63,946 bases of DNA from UBA7672 sp034439955 (GCA_034439955.1 JAWXBJ010000147.1:1-63946); one strand, 5' to 3'; shown: positions 37,431-46,848, counted from the stretch's first letter. Numbers and translations: made by a program. Notes: a model not told the origin generated them from the letters alone.

Positions 37431-40178
37431 ATGAAGCAGAGCGGCGGGATTAAACCGGTGCAAAGCGCGCTTCCAGCAAGGGCGCCAGCTGCTGATCCCT
37501 GCGCGGACGGCGGGGCGGGCGCTGGAGAGCCGGCCCACCCTTCGACCACACCTTTCATGGCCCAGTATCTGGAAATGAAGGCGCTCCATCCGGATGCACT
37601 GCTCTTCTTCCGGATGGGAGATTTCTACGAGCTGTTCTTCGAGGACGCTGTCGTGGCCGCGCGAGACCTTGGCATCACCCAGACCTTCCGGGGGACCCAC
37701 AAGGGCGCTCCCATCCCCATGGCCGGCGTTCCATACCATGCGGCGGACGGCTATCTGGCTCGGCTGATCAAGGCGGGTCGCCGGGTCGCGGTGTGCGAGC
37801 AGGTGGAGGATCCGGCCGAGGCGCGCAAGCGCGGCGCCAAGAGCGTGGTCAGACGCGAGATCGTGCGTGTCGTCACACCGGGAACGCTGACCGAAGACAC
37901 GCTGCTCGAGGCAAGGGCGTCCAACTGCCTCGCGGCGGTCGGCCTCGCCGGCGGAGGACGCGACGCGGCGCTCGCGGTCGCCGATGTCTCGACCGGTCGG
38001 TTCGAGGTCTTCCGACTCGACATTGCATCGCTCGAGGAAATGCTGGCGTCGCTCTCGCCGGGAGAGGTGCTGGTCAGCGACGCCGACCAAGGACTTTCGG
38101 CCCTGGCTTCGGTCGCCGCGACCGGAGCGGCGGTAACGCTGCGGCCGGACGCGCGGGCGGATGCGCGGGCGGGCGAACGGCTCTTGATGCAGACATTCGG
38201 CGTCGCGACCCTCGACGGGTTCGGCGCATTCTCGCGGGCCGAGCTTTGCGCCTGCGGCCTGCTTCTGGATTATCTGGCGATGACCCAGGCCGGCGCGGCG
38301 GCGCGCCTCGACCCGCCGCAGCGAACCACGCCCGACGCCTATCTCGCAATCGACGCCGCCACGCGCGCAAGCTTGGAGATCGATCGATCGGCACGGGGCG
38401 GGCGATCCGGTTCGCTGATCGCCTGCGTGGATCGGACCGTCACCTCGGGCGGCGCGCGCCTGCTGGCCGAGCGCATCAGCCGGCCTTTGAGGAATGCCGC
38501 AGAGATCGAGGGCAGGCTGGACGCTGTCGCGTTCTTTCTCGACGCCAACGAGCGCCGAGAGGCGGTGCGCGCGGCGTTGAAGCGCTCGGGCGACCTGGAG
38601 CGCGCCCGGATGCGGCTTTCGCTTCGGCGGGGCGGGCCGCGCGACCTCGCGGCGCTCGCGACGTGTCTGGCAGTCGGGGAACAACTGGCGGCCCAACTCA
38701 GCGAGCCGGGTCTGCCGGCGGACCTCGTCAGCGCCGGCGCCGCGCTCAGACTTGCCGACAAGGCGAAACTCGGGGCGTTCGCGTCCTCGCTCGCGTTGGC
38801 GCTGGGCGGAGACCTGCCCGTCTCGCCGCGCGAGGGCGGCTTCGTCGCCGCCGGATTTGACCCCGGGCTCGACGAAACGCGAGCCTTGAGGGAAGACGCG
38901 CGCGGCGTGATCGCGAGGCTGCAGGCCGACTATGCAGCCCTGACGGACATTCCGGCGCTCAGGATCAAGCACAACAATGTGCTGGGTTACTTCATCGATG
39001 TCACCGGCCGCCATGGCGACACCCTGATGAAGCCGCCGCATACCCAAACCTTCGTGCACCGCCAGACCATGGCCAATGTCGTGCGGTTCTCGACGGTGGA
39101 ACTCTCCGACCTGCAGGCTCGCATTTCCCGCGCCGAGGATGAGGCGGTGGGACGCGAACTGGAGATTTTCAACCGCTTTGCAATGGACGCCGAAACCCTG
39201 GGCGCCGAGCTTCGCGCCGTCGCTGACGCCTTGGCGCGGCTGGATGTCGCTGCGGCGAACGCGGAGTGGGCGGCGGAGGTTTCCGCGGTGCGCCCCGAGA
39301 TCGTGGACAAGCCTGTCTTATGCGCGGAGGGAGCGCGTCATCCGGTTGTGGAAGGAGCGCTGCGCAAGGCCGGCCAGGGCTTCACGCCAAACGATTGCCG
39401 GATGGACGCCAGCGGCGCCGAGGGCCCGCGCCTCACTCTGGTGACCGGACCCAACATGGCCGGAAAGTCCACTTTCCTCCGGCAGACTGTCCTGCTCACG
39501 ATTCTTGCCCAGGCCGGATGTTTCGTGCCAGCGCGGCGTTTGCGCATGGGGCTGGCAGACCGGGTTTTTTCGCGTGTCGGCGCATCCGACGATCTTTCGC
39601 GCGGCCGCTCGACCTTCATGGTCGAAATGATCGAGACGGCCGCCATCCTCAATCTGGCGACGGCGCATTCGATCGTCATCCTCGACGAGGTTGGGCGGGG
39701 CACCTCGACCTGGGACGGGCTCGCCATCGCCTGGGCGGCGGTCGAGCATCTGCACGAAGTGAATGGCTGCCGGGCGCTTTTCGCGACGCACTATCATGAG
39801 CTGACCGGGCTTGCCGACACGCTGGACTTCTGCGCCAACGCGTCCCTGCGGGCGCAGGAATGGGGCGGCGACCTCGTTTTCCTGCACGAGGTGAAGCCGG
39901 GGCCGGCGGATCGCTCCTACGGGGTGCAGGTGGCCAGGCTTGCGGGGCTTCCAGCGCGGGCGGTGAAGCGCGCCGAGGCGGTGCTCAAGCGGCTCGAAGC
40001 CAAGGACGGTTCCGGCAGGAGGCTGGAGGAGCTGCCGCTGTTTGCGTCGCTGGCGCCTGCTGCAGAGATTGTCCGCGAGCCCAGTCAGGCTGACCTTACA
40101 CTCGCGGACGTCGATCCCGACACGCTGACGCCCAGGGAGGCGCTGGAGCTGGTCTATCGGTTGAAACGGGGCGGTTAG
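37431..40178 (+). CDS. mutS: DNA mismatch repair protein MutS
   Basis: 915 residues. After a 40-residue Pro/Ala-rich extension the mismatch-binding domain has LFFRMGDFYELFFEDA, containing the Phe-x-Glu that inserts into DNA. The core and clamp follow. The ATPase has Walker A GPNMAGKST (about 673), ASDDLSRGRSTFMVEM, and Walker B VILDEVGRGTST near 745. It recognises mismatches and recruits MutL. The stop coincides with a palindromic repeat that could end transcription. ATG 37431 may be downstream-shifted: the extension before PFMAQYLEMK is not conserved in character. Confidence 0.97.
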   Translation: MKQSGGIKPVQSALPARAPAADPCADGGAGAGEPAHPSTTPFMAQYLEMKALHPDALLFFRMGDFYELFFEDAVVAARDLGITQTFRGTHKGAPIPMAGVPYHAADGYLARLIKAGRRVAVCEQVEDPAEARKRGAKSVVRREIVRVVTPGTLTEDTLLEARASNCLAAVGLAGGGRDAALAVADVSTGRFEVFRLDIASLEEMLASLSPGEVLVSDADQGLSALASVAATGAAVTLRPDARADARAGERLLMQTFGVATLDGFGAFSRAELCACGLLLDYLAMTQAGAAARLDPPQRTTPDAYLAIDAATRASLEIDRSARGGRSGSLIACVDRTVTSGGARLLAERISRPLRNAAEIEGRLDAVAFFLDANERREAVRAALKRSGDLERARMRLSLRRGGPRDLAALATCLAVGEQLAAQLSEPGLPADLVSAGAALRLADKAKLGAFASSLALALGGDLPVSPREGGFVAAGFDPGLDETRALREDARGVIARLQADYAALTDIPALRIKHNNVLGYFIDVTGRHGDTLMKPPHTQTFVHRQTMANVVRFSTVELSDLQARISRAEDEAVGRELEIFNRFAMDAETLGAELRAVADALARLDVAAANAEWAAEVSAVRPEIVDKPVLCAEGARHPVVEGALRKAGQGFTPNDCRMDASGAEGPRLTLVTGPNMAGKSTFLRQTVLLTILAQAGCFVPARRLRMGLADRVFSRVGASDDLSRGRSTFMVEMIETAAILNLATAHSIVILDEVGRGTSTWDGLAIAWAAVEHLHEVNGCRALFATHYHELTGLADTLDFCANASLRAQEWGGDLVFLHEVKPGPADRSYGVQVARLAGLPARAVKRAEAVLKRLEAKDGSGRRLEELPLFASLAPAAEIVREPSQADLTLADVDPDTLTPREALELVYRLKRGG

Positions 40179-40215
40179 AGCACCTGCTTTCTTTTGGACG
40201 CAAAGAAGGATGCTT
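40178..40215 (+). repeat. Dispersed palindromic repeat at mutS stop
   Basis: GAGCACCTGCTTTCTTTTG / CAAAGAAGGATGCTT pairs as a hairpin that begins at the mutS stop codon. The right arm matches the GCATCCTTC core of the family seen at 31486 and elsewhere. Confidence 0.5.
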
Positions 40216-40545
40216 TGGTTGCGACGCCAGGCGCTGGGCATTGACGCTTTCGTACGGGCGCGCCTGGCTTGTCGGGGCCAGAACCTATCTCCTCACGATC
40301 AACATGACTGCAGGGCATATGGGCGCTGGCGGTCGGTTTGACCGCTTGAGGGACGACGCGCGCGACTATGCGTTCGTTGGGCGTCGCCGAGGCGGGAGGA
40401 CCGTTGGCGGGTTGAGCGCGGAATTCGCCACCCATCTGGCGAGCTGCGCCACTGGATCGGCGCGGGTAGGCGAGAGCATTAAGGAAGACCTCTTCGCCCC
40501 TTAAAATAATCAATTATAACAGGTACAAAAGCAGTTAACAGAAAC
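40216..40545 (+). other. mutS to micro-gene intergenic region
   Basis: About 330 bases. Open frames exist on both strands but none has ribosome-binding signal, typical codon use or a recognisable product. The last 50 bases (TTAAAATAATCAATTATAAC...) are strongly A/T-rich, as expected upstream of an activated sigma54 promoter. No perfect activator-site palindrome was recognised. Confidence 0.4.
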
Positions 40546-40561
40546 TGGCATACCGATTGCA
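40546..40561 (+). promoter_or_regulatory. Sigma54 (RpoN)-type promoter
   Basis: TGGCATACCGATTGCA fits the TGGCAYR-N4-TTGCW consensus at every defined position, with the invariant GG and GC at the right spacing. Transcription would start about 12 bases downstream (near 40572), leaving a leader of about 50 bases before the 50-codon gene at 40624. Confidence 0.7.
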
Positions 40562-40623
40562 TTCCCCTGTTCATGGCCGAACGCCCGATCACGGGGACAA
40601 GAGCCAGATAAAGGAATGACACG

Positions 40624-40776
40624 ATGAACGGTCTGATCAACCTCTCCAAATCGGCCCCCAGGCAGGGCTTCAACATCGGCGAAGTGGACTTTGTCGCCTC
40701 GCTCGCCATCGCTATCGGCTTCGTGACAGCGGTCCTCTTCGCCTTCACGACGGGTCTGCCGGGCGGCGCAGCTTAA
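40624..40776 (+). CDS. 50-residue prepilin-like small membrane protein
   Basis: The ATG is preceded by AAAGGA (9 bases). The peptide starts MNGLINLSKSAPRQG and then FNIGEVDFVASLAIAIGFVT. The basic leader followed by G|FNIGE (cleavage Gly, Phe at +1, Glu at +5) copies the type IV prepilin rule seen in G|FTLIE or Flp G|xxxxEY. A hydrophobic helix and a short GLPGGAA tail follow; the mature form would be 35 residues, close to small Flp pilins. The canonical Tyr after Glu is Val here. An exact sigma54-type promoter precedes and an intrinsic terminator follows, so it is a self-contained unit. Alternatives: a holin-like or regulatory single-span membrane peptide. Gene likely real; pilin role is inference. 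Confidence 0.7.
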   Translation: MNGLINLSKSAPRQGFNIGEVDFVASLAIAIGFVTAVLFAFTTGLPGGAA

Positions 40777-40805
40777 ACCTGTCAACCTTCTCCAACGGAC
40801 GATAT

Positions 40806-40840
40806 GGCCGGCGGCTCCCCCCGCCGGCCGCTCTGTTTTT
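40806..40840 (+). terminator. Rho-independent terminator after the micro-gene
   Basis: A perfect 9-bp GC stem GGCCGGCGG / CCGCCGGCC with a 6-base loop CTCCCC, then GCTCTGTTTTT. It starts 29 bases after the micro-gene stop and ends before glnD, closing the small transcription unit. Confidence 0.85.
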
Positions 40841-40896
40841 CAGGGCGCGCGCGATCCTCCTGTTGCCCTGCGCCAAACAGCGCTAGACCAGCGCGC

Positions 40897-43734
40897 ATGA
40901 CGGATGTCGCTCCCGCCGCCCGCACCTTCGTCCCCGCCAAGCCGGGTCCATGGCGTATTGGCGACGTGGTCGACGGGCGAAAGCTGCGTATCCAGCTGAC
41001 GGCGGCGTCGCTCGACAATGGCTCCGATCCAGTCGCCCAGCGGGCGCGGGCGCTCGATCTCATCCACGCGGCCCTGTTTCGGGGCAGAATGATCGCGCTC
41101 GACCGGCTGGAGGAGGGCGCCGACGGGCTCGACACGGCCAAGCTGTTGTCGGCGGTCATGGATGAGGCGCTGGCGGCGCTCTATGATTTCACGGTCGTGC
41201 ACATTTTCCGGGCCCACAACCCGACCGAGGCGGAACGCATGGCCGTGCTGGCCGTCGGCGGCTATGGACGCGGCGTGCTGGCGCCGTCCTCGGACGTCGA
41301 TCTGCTGTTCCTTCGCAAATACAAGCAGACGGCGTGGGCCGAGAGCGTCATCGAGTACATGCTCTATGCGCTGTGGGACATGGGACTCAAGGTCGGCCAT
41401 TCCTTTCGAACGATCGAGGATTGCATCAAGCTGTCGCGCGAGGACGTGACGATCCGCACCGCGATCCTCGACAGACGCCTGCTGTTTGGCGACAGGGCCG
41501 TCGCCGAGAAACTGTCGGAGCGATTCAGCAGGGACATCGTGGCGGGCCGGGGCTCGGAGTTCGTCGCCGCCAAGCTGGCGGAGCGTGACCAGCGGCACGA
41601 GCGGGAAGGCGGCTCGCGCTACCGGGTCGAACCCAACATCAAGGACGGCAAGGGCGGACTGCGGGATCTCCAGACGCTGTACTGGCTCGCGAAATACATC
41701 CATGGCGGCGAGACGCTCGTCGAGGTGCTCGACAACTCGGCGTTCACACCCCAGGACAAGGCGGCCTATCTGCGCGAGGCGCGGTTCCTGTGGACCGTGC
41801 GGTGCCATCTGCACTTTTTGACCGGCCGACCAGAGGAGCGCCTTTCTTTCGATCTCCAGCCCGAGATGGCCGCTCGCATGGGCTATACGGCGCGGCTCAA
41901 TGTGACGTCGGTTGAGCGCTTCATGAAGCGATACTTCCTGGGGGCGAAGGAGGTCGGCGCGCTGACCCGTATCCTGTGCGCCAAGCTGGAGGCCGAGGAG
42001 AAGAAGCGACCCGGCGGACGCGCTCGCCTCATCCCGCCGCCCGCCGCCCGCCCTCTGAAGGAGCCGGGCTTCGTGATCGATCAGGGGCGCCTTTCGATCG
42101 TCTCACCAGGCGTCTTTGAAACCGATCCCCGGAATTTGCTGCGTCTGTTCGCGATCGCCTGCGAGCGCGGTCTCGACATCCATCCCGACGCCATGACGTC
42201 GGCGCGGCGCTCGCTTGGCGTTCTGACGCGCGACCTCCGCCATGACAGGGAGGCGCGGGCGCTGTTCCTCGACATCGTCGCGGGGCCTCATCATCCCGGC
42301 CGTGTGCTGCCGCTGATGAACGAAGCTGGCGTGCTGGGACGGTTCGTTCCGGAATTCGGACGCATTGTCGCGCAGACGCAGTTCAACATGTATCACCACT
42401 ACACGGTCGATGAACACACATTGAAGGCCGTGGAAACGATTCACGACATCGAGCGCGGCAATTTCCGCGACACTCATCCGCTTTCGACCGCGCTTTTCCC
42501 GAAAATCCAGAACCGGCGGGCGCTTTATCTCGCCATGCTGCTGCACGACACCGGCAAGGGCATTGGAGACCAGCAGGTCGAGGGTGCAAAGGTGGCCCGG
42601 ACCGCCTCCCTCCGTCTTGGCCTTCCAGAGGAAGAAGCCGAGCTTGTCGCCTGGCTGGTCGGAAACCATCTTGAAATGAGCGACACGGCGCAGCGGCGCG
42701 ACATTTCCGATCCCCAGACCATTTCCGGCTTCGCCGAACGCGTCGGGACGCTGGAGCGCCTGCGGTTGTTGCTGGTCCTGACGGTAGCCGACATTCGCGC
42801 CGTGGGCCCCGGCGTCTGGAATGGCTGGAAGGGACAGCTGCTGAGGGACCTCTACCATGCAACGGAGGCCGCCCTGCGCGGCGGCCGGACCGACGAGGCC
42901 AGCGTCCGCGCCCAGGTCGCGATACGCGCAGAACGCGGGCGCGCGGCGCTGAAGGAGAAAGTAGGCGCGGCAAGTCCCGTCCTGCTCAGCGTCGAGGACG
43001 CCTACTGGGTCCAGTTCGGTGTCGAGGCCCAGGCGCGCCACGCTGTAGCGCTTGCAGGATCAGACGCGCCGGTCCTCGTGTCGTCCAGCGTGGACGCCGA
43101 CCGTTCGGCGACCGAGATCCTGGTGTCGGCCCCGGATCGTCCCGGCCTGTTCGCCGATCTTTGCGGCGCGATCAGCGCGGCTGGCGCCAATGTCGCAGCC
43201 GCGCACCTCTATGAAGGCGGCGACAAACGGGTTCTCGACGTGTTCGACGTCCAGGACGCCAAGGGCGCGCCGCTGGGCGTCGACAACCCCGCCACACTTC
43301 AGCGCGTGCTCTCCGATCTGCGGGCGGCGGCGGCCGGCGCCGGAAATCAAAGGCGAGCGGCCAAACCACCGGCGATCAGCCGCAGGCATGCAGCCTTCAT
43401 CATCTCGCCGATCATACGCATCGACCGGACAGCATCGGCCAACCGCACCGTGATCGAGGTGTCCGGCCGCGACCGCCCCGGCCTGCTCTATGACATCGCC
43501 CGCGAGCTGGTGGACGCTGGTTTGTCGATCCGCTCGGCGCATGTCGGCGCCTATGGCGAAAGGGTCCATGATGTCTTTTACGTCGAGGCGCTCGACGGCA
43601 GCGAGCTCTCCCCTGACAAGGACGAAAAGCTGGCGGCCCGTCTCGAGGCGGTGCTGCGCGTCAATGCGCCGACGACCGGCCCGCGCATTCCCGCCCACAC
43701 GCTGGCGCGCGCTCCTGCCTCCAACAACCGCTGA
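40897..43734 (+). CDS. glnD: [PII] uridylyltransferase / uridylyl-removing enzyme GlnD
   Basis: 945 residues from ATG 40897; the open frame upstream runs through the terminator and is not coding. Nucleotidyltransferase motif GGYGRGVLAPSSDVDLLF (about 120-137), HD hydrolase motif AMLLHDTGKG (about 545), and two ACT domains near 730 and 860 (VSAPDRPGLFADLCG and VSGRDRPGLLYDIAR). It adds or removes UMP on PII proteins in response to glutamine, controlling nitrogen assimilation. Followed 22 bp later by murJ. Confidence 0.96.
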   Translation: MTDVAPAARTFVPAKPGPWRIGDVVDGRKLRIQLTAASLDNGSDPVAQRARALDLIHAALFRGRMIALDRLEEGADGLDTAKLLSAVMDEALAALYDFTVVHIFRAHNPTEAERMAVLAVGGYGRGVLAPSSDVDLLFLRKYKQTAWAESVIEYMLYALWDMGLKVGHSFRTIEDCIKLSREDVTIRTAILDRRLLFGDRAVAEKLSERFSRDIVAGRGSEFVAAKLAERDQRHEREGGSRYRVEPNIKDGKGGLRDLQTLYWLAKYIHGGETLVEVLDNSAFTPQDKAAYLREARFLWTVRCHLHFLTGRPEERLSFDLQPEMAARMGYTARLNVTSVERFMKRYFLGAKEVGALTRILCAKLEAEEKKRPGGRARLIPPPAARPLKEPGFVIDQGRLSIVSPGVFETDPRNLLRLFAIACERGLDIHPDAMTSARRSLGVLTRDLRHDREARALFLDIVAGPHHPGRVLPLMNEAGVLGRFVPEFGRIVAQTQFNMYHHYTVDEHTLKAVETIHDIERGNFRDTHPLSTALFPKIQNRRALYLAMLLHDTGKGIGDQQVEGAKVARTASLRLGLPEEEAELVAWLVGNHLEMSDTAQRRDISDPQTISGFAERVGTLERLRLLLVLTVADIRAVGPGVWNGWKGQLLRDLYHATEAALRGGRTDEASVRAQVAIRAERGRAALKEKVGAASPVLLSVEDAYWVQFGVEAQARHAVALAGSDAPVLVSSSVDADRSATEILVSAPDRPGLFADLCGAISAAGANVAAAHLYEGGDKRVLDVFDVQDAKGAPLGVDNPATLQRVLSDLRAAAAGAGNQRRAAKPPAISRRHAAFIISPIIRIDRTASANRTVIEVSGRDRPGLLYDIARELVDAGLSIRSAHVGAYGERVHDVFYVEALDGSELSPDKDEKLAARLEAVLRVNAPTTGPRIPAHTLARAPASNNR

Positions 43735-43756
43735 AACCAGCTGACGGATCGAAGCC

Positions 43757-45352
43757 ATGTCGCTCGCGCGCAACGTGTTCGTGCAGACCGGCTTCACGCT
43801 GGCGAGCCGCGTGCTCGGCTTCGCGCGCGACCTCGCCCTCAATGCGCGCTTTGGCGGGCAGGGACCGCTGATGGATGCTTGGGCGACCGCGCAGATGCTG
43901 CCCAATCTCTTCCGGCGCCTCTTCGCCGAAGGCGCGTTCGCGCAGGCCTTCGTGCCGGTATTCGCCAAGGAGCGGGCGACCGAGGGCGTCGCGACGGCCG
44001 ACCGCATGGCGAGCCAGGTGCTGGCCTTCATCATGACGGTGGTGGTGATTTTCTCGATCCTTGCCGAAGTGGCCATGCCTTATCTCATGCCGCTTCTCCT
44101 CTCGGCGTACACCGATGATCCGAGGACGCTGGCGACGGCGACCCTGATGGCCCAGCTGACGATGCCCTACCTCGCCTGCATGACGCTCGCCTCCCTGCTC
44201 GGCGGCGTTCTGAACACGCTCGGGCGGTTCGCGCTGGCGGCCGGCGCGCCGATCCTGCTCAACCTCTGCACGCTTGTTCCGCTGGTGCTGGCGCCGGACC
44301 CGGAAAGCGCCGCGCTTTTCGCGTCGGCGGCGGTGACGCTCGCCGGTCTGCTTCAGGGCGCCCTGCTGTGGTGGGGCGTGCGCAAGCTGGGCGTCGATCT
44401 CCGCATCGGCTTTCCGGTGCTCAGCAAGACGGTGCGGCGTGTCGTGGCGCTGGCCGTGCCCGGCGCCATCGCGGGCGGCGCAATCCAGCTCAACACGCTG
44501 GTGAGCCAGGTGCTGAGCGGTTCGGACGAGGGCGCGCGAGGTGTGCTTTACAATGCGGACCGCATGTATCAGCTGCCCCTCGGCTTGATCGGCGTCGCGG
44601 TCGGGCTGGCGCTCGTGCCGCGCCTGTCACGGCATTTCGCCGAAGCCGACGAGGCGGGCGCCGGCAAGACGATGGACGACGGCATAGGCCTCGCCATGGC
44701 CTTCACCATGCCGGCGGCGCTCGCCCTGTTGATCATGCCGTTCTTCGTGATCGACGCGGCCATTACGCGCGGCGCGTTCTCGGTGGAGGATGCTCGCCGG
44801 ACGGCCGAGGTGCTGCGGCAGTTCGCGTGGGGGATACCGGCGTTCGTTCTGGCGAAGGTATTCACTCCGCCGTTTTTCGCGCGCCAGCGCACCCGGCAGC
44901 CGATGCAGTTCGCGATCCTCGCCGTGCTGGTCAACATCGCGATCGGCGCGGCGCTCTGGTTTTGGCTCCCGACCGTGGGTGTGGACGGAGTCATCGGCCT
45001 TGCGATCGGGACAAGCGCCTCAGGCTGGCTCAACGTCTTGCTACTGGCCGGAACGCTGGCGCGCGAAGGCGTCTACCGCATCGGCGCGGCGGCGTGGAGG
45101 CGAATGGTGCGGCTGGCGGTCGCCTGCGTCATCATGGGCGCCTTCATCGCGCTGTGCGCCTGGCAATATCCTCTGCTGCGCGAAATTTTGGTCTCCAAGG
45201 AGATCGCGGTCCTGGTCGTCGGGGCGGTGGGCTTTGCGATCTATGGGCTGGCTATGCTGGCCATGGGGGCGGTCACGCTGACGGAGATCCGCCAGTCCCT
45301 GCGTCGGGAAAAGGGCGCCGAAAGCGTTGCAAAACAGACGCTTATGGACTAG
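43757..45352 (+). CDS. murJ: Lipid II flippase MurJ
   Basis: 531 residues, about 14 hydrophobic helices of the MVF/MurJ family. Conserved features: N-terminal MSLARNVFVQTGFTLASRVLGFARD, the ARFGGQGPLMDAWATAQ region, FRRLFAEGAFAQAFVPVF with the conserved Arg and Glu lining the cavity, and VLYNADRMYQLPLGLIGVA. It flips the peptidoglycan precursor lipid II across the inner membrane and is essential in most bacteria. It probably forms an operon with glnD. Confidence 0.95.
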   Translation: MSLARNVFVQTGFTLASRVLGFARDLALNARFGGQGPLMDAWATAQMLPNLFRRLFAEGAFAQAFVPVFAKERATEGVATADRMASQVLAFIMTVVVIFSILAEVAMPYLMPLLLSAYTDDPRTLATATLMAQLTMPYLACMTLASLLGGVLNTLGRFALAAGAPILLNLCTLVPLVLAPDPESAALFASAAVTLAGLLQGALLWWGVRKLGVDLRIGFPVLSKTVRRVVALAVPGAIAGGAIQLNTLVSQVLSGSDEGARGVLYNADRMYQLPLGLIGVAVGLALVPRLSRHFAEADEAGAGKTMDDGIGLAMAFTMPAALALLIMPFFVIDAAITRGAFSVEDARRTAEVLRQFAWGIPAFVLAKVFTPPFFARQRTRQPMQFAILAVLVNIAIGAALWFWLPTVGVDGVIGLAIGTSASGWLNVLLLAGTLAREGVYRIGAAAWRRMVRLAVACVIMGAFIALCAWQYPLLREILVSKEIAVLVVGAVGFAIYGLAMLAMGAVTLTEIRQSLRREKGAESVAKQTLMD

Positions 45353-45382
45353 GTTGAAGACTAGTCAGAGAAGCGCGCGCGA

Positions 45383-45646
45383 ATGCATATCAAGAGTTGG
45401 CCGGTACAAGATGCGAAGGCGCGTTTCAGCGAACTGTTGGAGGCTTGTCTGCGGGACGGGCCGCAGCTGGTGACCAAACGGGGCGCGGAGGCCGCCGTGC
45501 TCGTGCCTGTCGATGACTGGCGGCGCTTGCAGGGCGCGGCGCGGCAAACTCTGAAGCAGCTGTTGATGGCGGATGAGGGGCGCGGGGATCTGGTGGTGCC
45601 GACGCGTGGACCCAGGAAGCGTCGGGCCGGCGGCGAAATCGGCTGA
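45383..45646 (+). CDS. Phd/YefM-family antitoxin
   Basis: 87 residues. The N-terminal DNA-binding fold has the Phd hallmark QDAKARFSELLEACL, then RGAEAAVLVPVDDWRRL. The C-terminal 35 residues are basic (RGPRKRRAGG), the toxin-neutralising tail in this family. The toxin gene starts 4 bp after the stop. Phd proteins repress their own operon; no operator was recognised in the 30-bp gap after murJ. Confidence 0.9.
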   Translation: MHIKSWPVQDAKARFSELLEACLRDGPQLVTKRGAEAAVLVPVDDWRRLQGAARQTLKQLLMADEGRGDLVVPTRGPRKRRAGGEIG

Positions 45647-45649
45647 GCT

Positions 45650-46054
45650 GTGTATCTGCTGGACACCAATGTCGTGTCGGAACTCCGCAGCGCCCGGCCG
45701 CATGGCGCGGTCGTTGCGTGGCTCAATAGCGTCGATGACGCGGAACTCCACATCTCGGCTGTGACGCTAGGCGAAATTCAGGCCGGCATCGAGATGACCC
45801 GCGCTCAAAATGCGCCTCGCGCCGTCGAACTTCAAGCGTGGCTCGATGAGGTCGCGGAGACTTATAACATACTGAGTCTGGATGGTCGCATTCTCCGGCA
45901 CTGGGCAAGGCTGATGCACGGACGGTCTGACAATCTGATCGAAGATGCGCTCATCGCGGCGACAGCGCAGGCGCATGGTTTCACGGTGGTGACGCGAAAC
46001 GTCCGGGACGTCGCGCTGTTTCGCGTGAAGACATTCAATCCTTTTGGAAAGTGA
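45650..46054 (+). CDS. vapC: VapC-type PIN-domain toxin
   Basis: 134 residues from GTG 45650. PIN catalytic acids: Asp in MYLLDTNVVSEL, Glu in TLGEIQAGI, and Asp in NLIEDALIAATA with the final NVRDVALF region. Full-length, so the ribonuclease is probably active. Such toxins cleave tRNA or rRNA and are neutralised by the paired antitoxin. The 3' end overlaps a possible GTG of the methyltransferase. Confidence 0.92.
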   Translation: MYLLDTNVVSELRSARPHGAVVAWLNSVDDAELHISAVTLGEIQAGIEMTRAQNAPRAVELQAWLDEVAETYNILSLDGRILRHWARLMHGRSDNLIEDALIAATAQAHGFTVVTRNVRDVALFRVKTFNPFGK

Positions 46055-46062
46055 TCGGCGCC

Positions 46063-46848
46063 ATGAGCTTCAAGGTTGATTTCGGTAAGACCGCCGGCGA
46101 CTACGCCCGGCACCGGGCGGGCTTTCCTCCAGCCCTGCTGGAGCGCCTCAAGGCCCACGGTCTCGATCCCGTCAATCGCGACGTGCTCGACCTCGGGACC
46201 GGGACCGGCACGCTGGCGCGGCAGGCGGCGCTCGCGGGCGGACGCGTTACGGGCGTCGATCCGTCAGAAAGCATGATGACGCAGGCGGCGGAAATGGATA
46301 GCGCCGTGGGCGCCGCGGTCGATTATAGGGTGGGTCGCGCCGAAGCCATCCCGGTCCAGGACGAGAGCCAGGACATCGTGCTTGCAGGGCAGTGCTGGCA
46401 CTGGTTCCGCGGCGCCGAGGCTGCGCGCGAGGTCGCGCGTGTCCTCCGGTCAGGCGGACATGTCGCCATCTGCCATTTCGACTGGTTGCCGCTACCGGGC
46501 AATGTCGTCGAAGCGACGGAAAAGCTCATCGAGGCGTTCAATCCCTCCTGGCGGATGGGCGGCGGCACGGGCATCCATCCGAAGTACCTCGCCGATCTTT
46601 CGGGCGCAGGCTTCAGATCGCTTGAAACCTTCAGCTTCGACATTGACGCCGCCTATACGCACGAGGCCTGGCGAGGCCGCATCAGAGCGAGCGCTGGGGT
46701 TGCGGCGAGCCTTGCCGAAGAAACGGTCGCAGCCTTCGACGACGAGCTGCGCCGCCTGCTGGCGGCCTCTTACCTGCAGGATCCGCTCGCCATACCTCAC
46801 CGGGTGTGGGCTGTCGTTGGTCGCAAGGCTTCCGTCGCCGGGCTTTGA
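46063..46848 (+). CDS. SAM-dependent class I methyltransferase
   Basis: 261 residues from ATG 46063; a GTG at 46051 overlapping the vapC stop is another option. SAM motif I is VLDLGTGTGTLARQAA (about 41-56), motif II VTGVDPSESM, and VLAGQCWHWF (motif post II). The fold is of the UbiE/COQ5-like Methyltransf_11 family, but the C-terminal half is different and no substrate can be named. It lies in the toxin-antitoxin insertion between murJ and trpS. Confidence 0.88.
   Translation: MSFKVDFGKTAGDYARHRAGFPPALLERLKAHGLDPVNRDVLDLGTGTGTLARQAALAGGRVTGVDPSESMMTQAAEMDSAVGAAVDYRVGRAEAIPVQDESQDIVLAGQCWHWFRGAEAAREVARVLRSGGHVAICHFDWLPLPGNVVEATEKLIEAFNPSWRMGGGTGIHPKYLADLSGAGFRSLETFSFDIDAAYTHEAWRGRIRASAGVAASLAEETVAAFDDELRRLLAASYLQDPLAIPHRVWAVVGRKASVAGL

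Noticed and set aside
40241..40504. 87-codon frame between mutS and the sigma54 promoter
   Set aside because: No ribosome-binding site, no domain, overlaps another open frame on the opposite strand; treated as intergenic.
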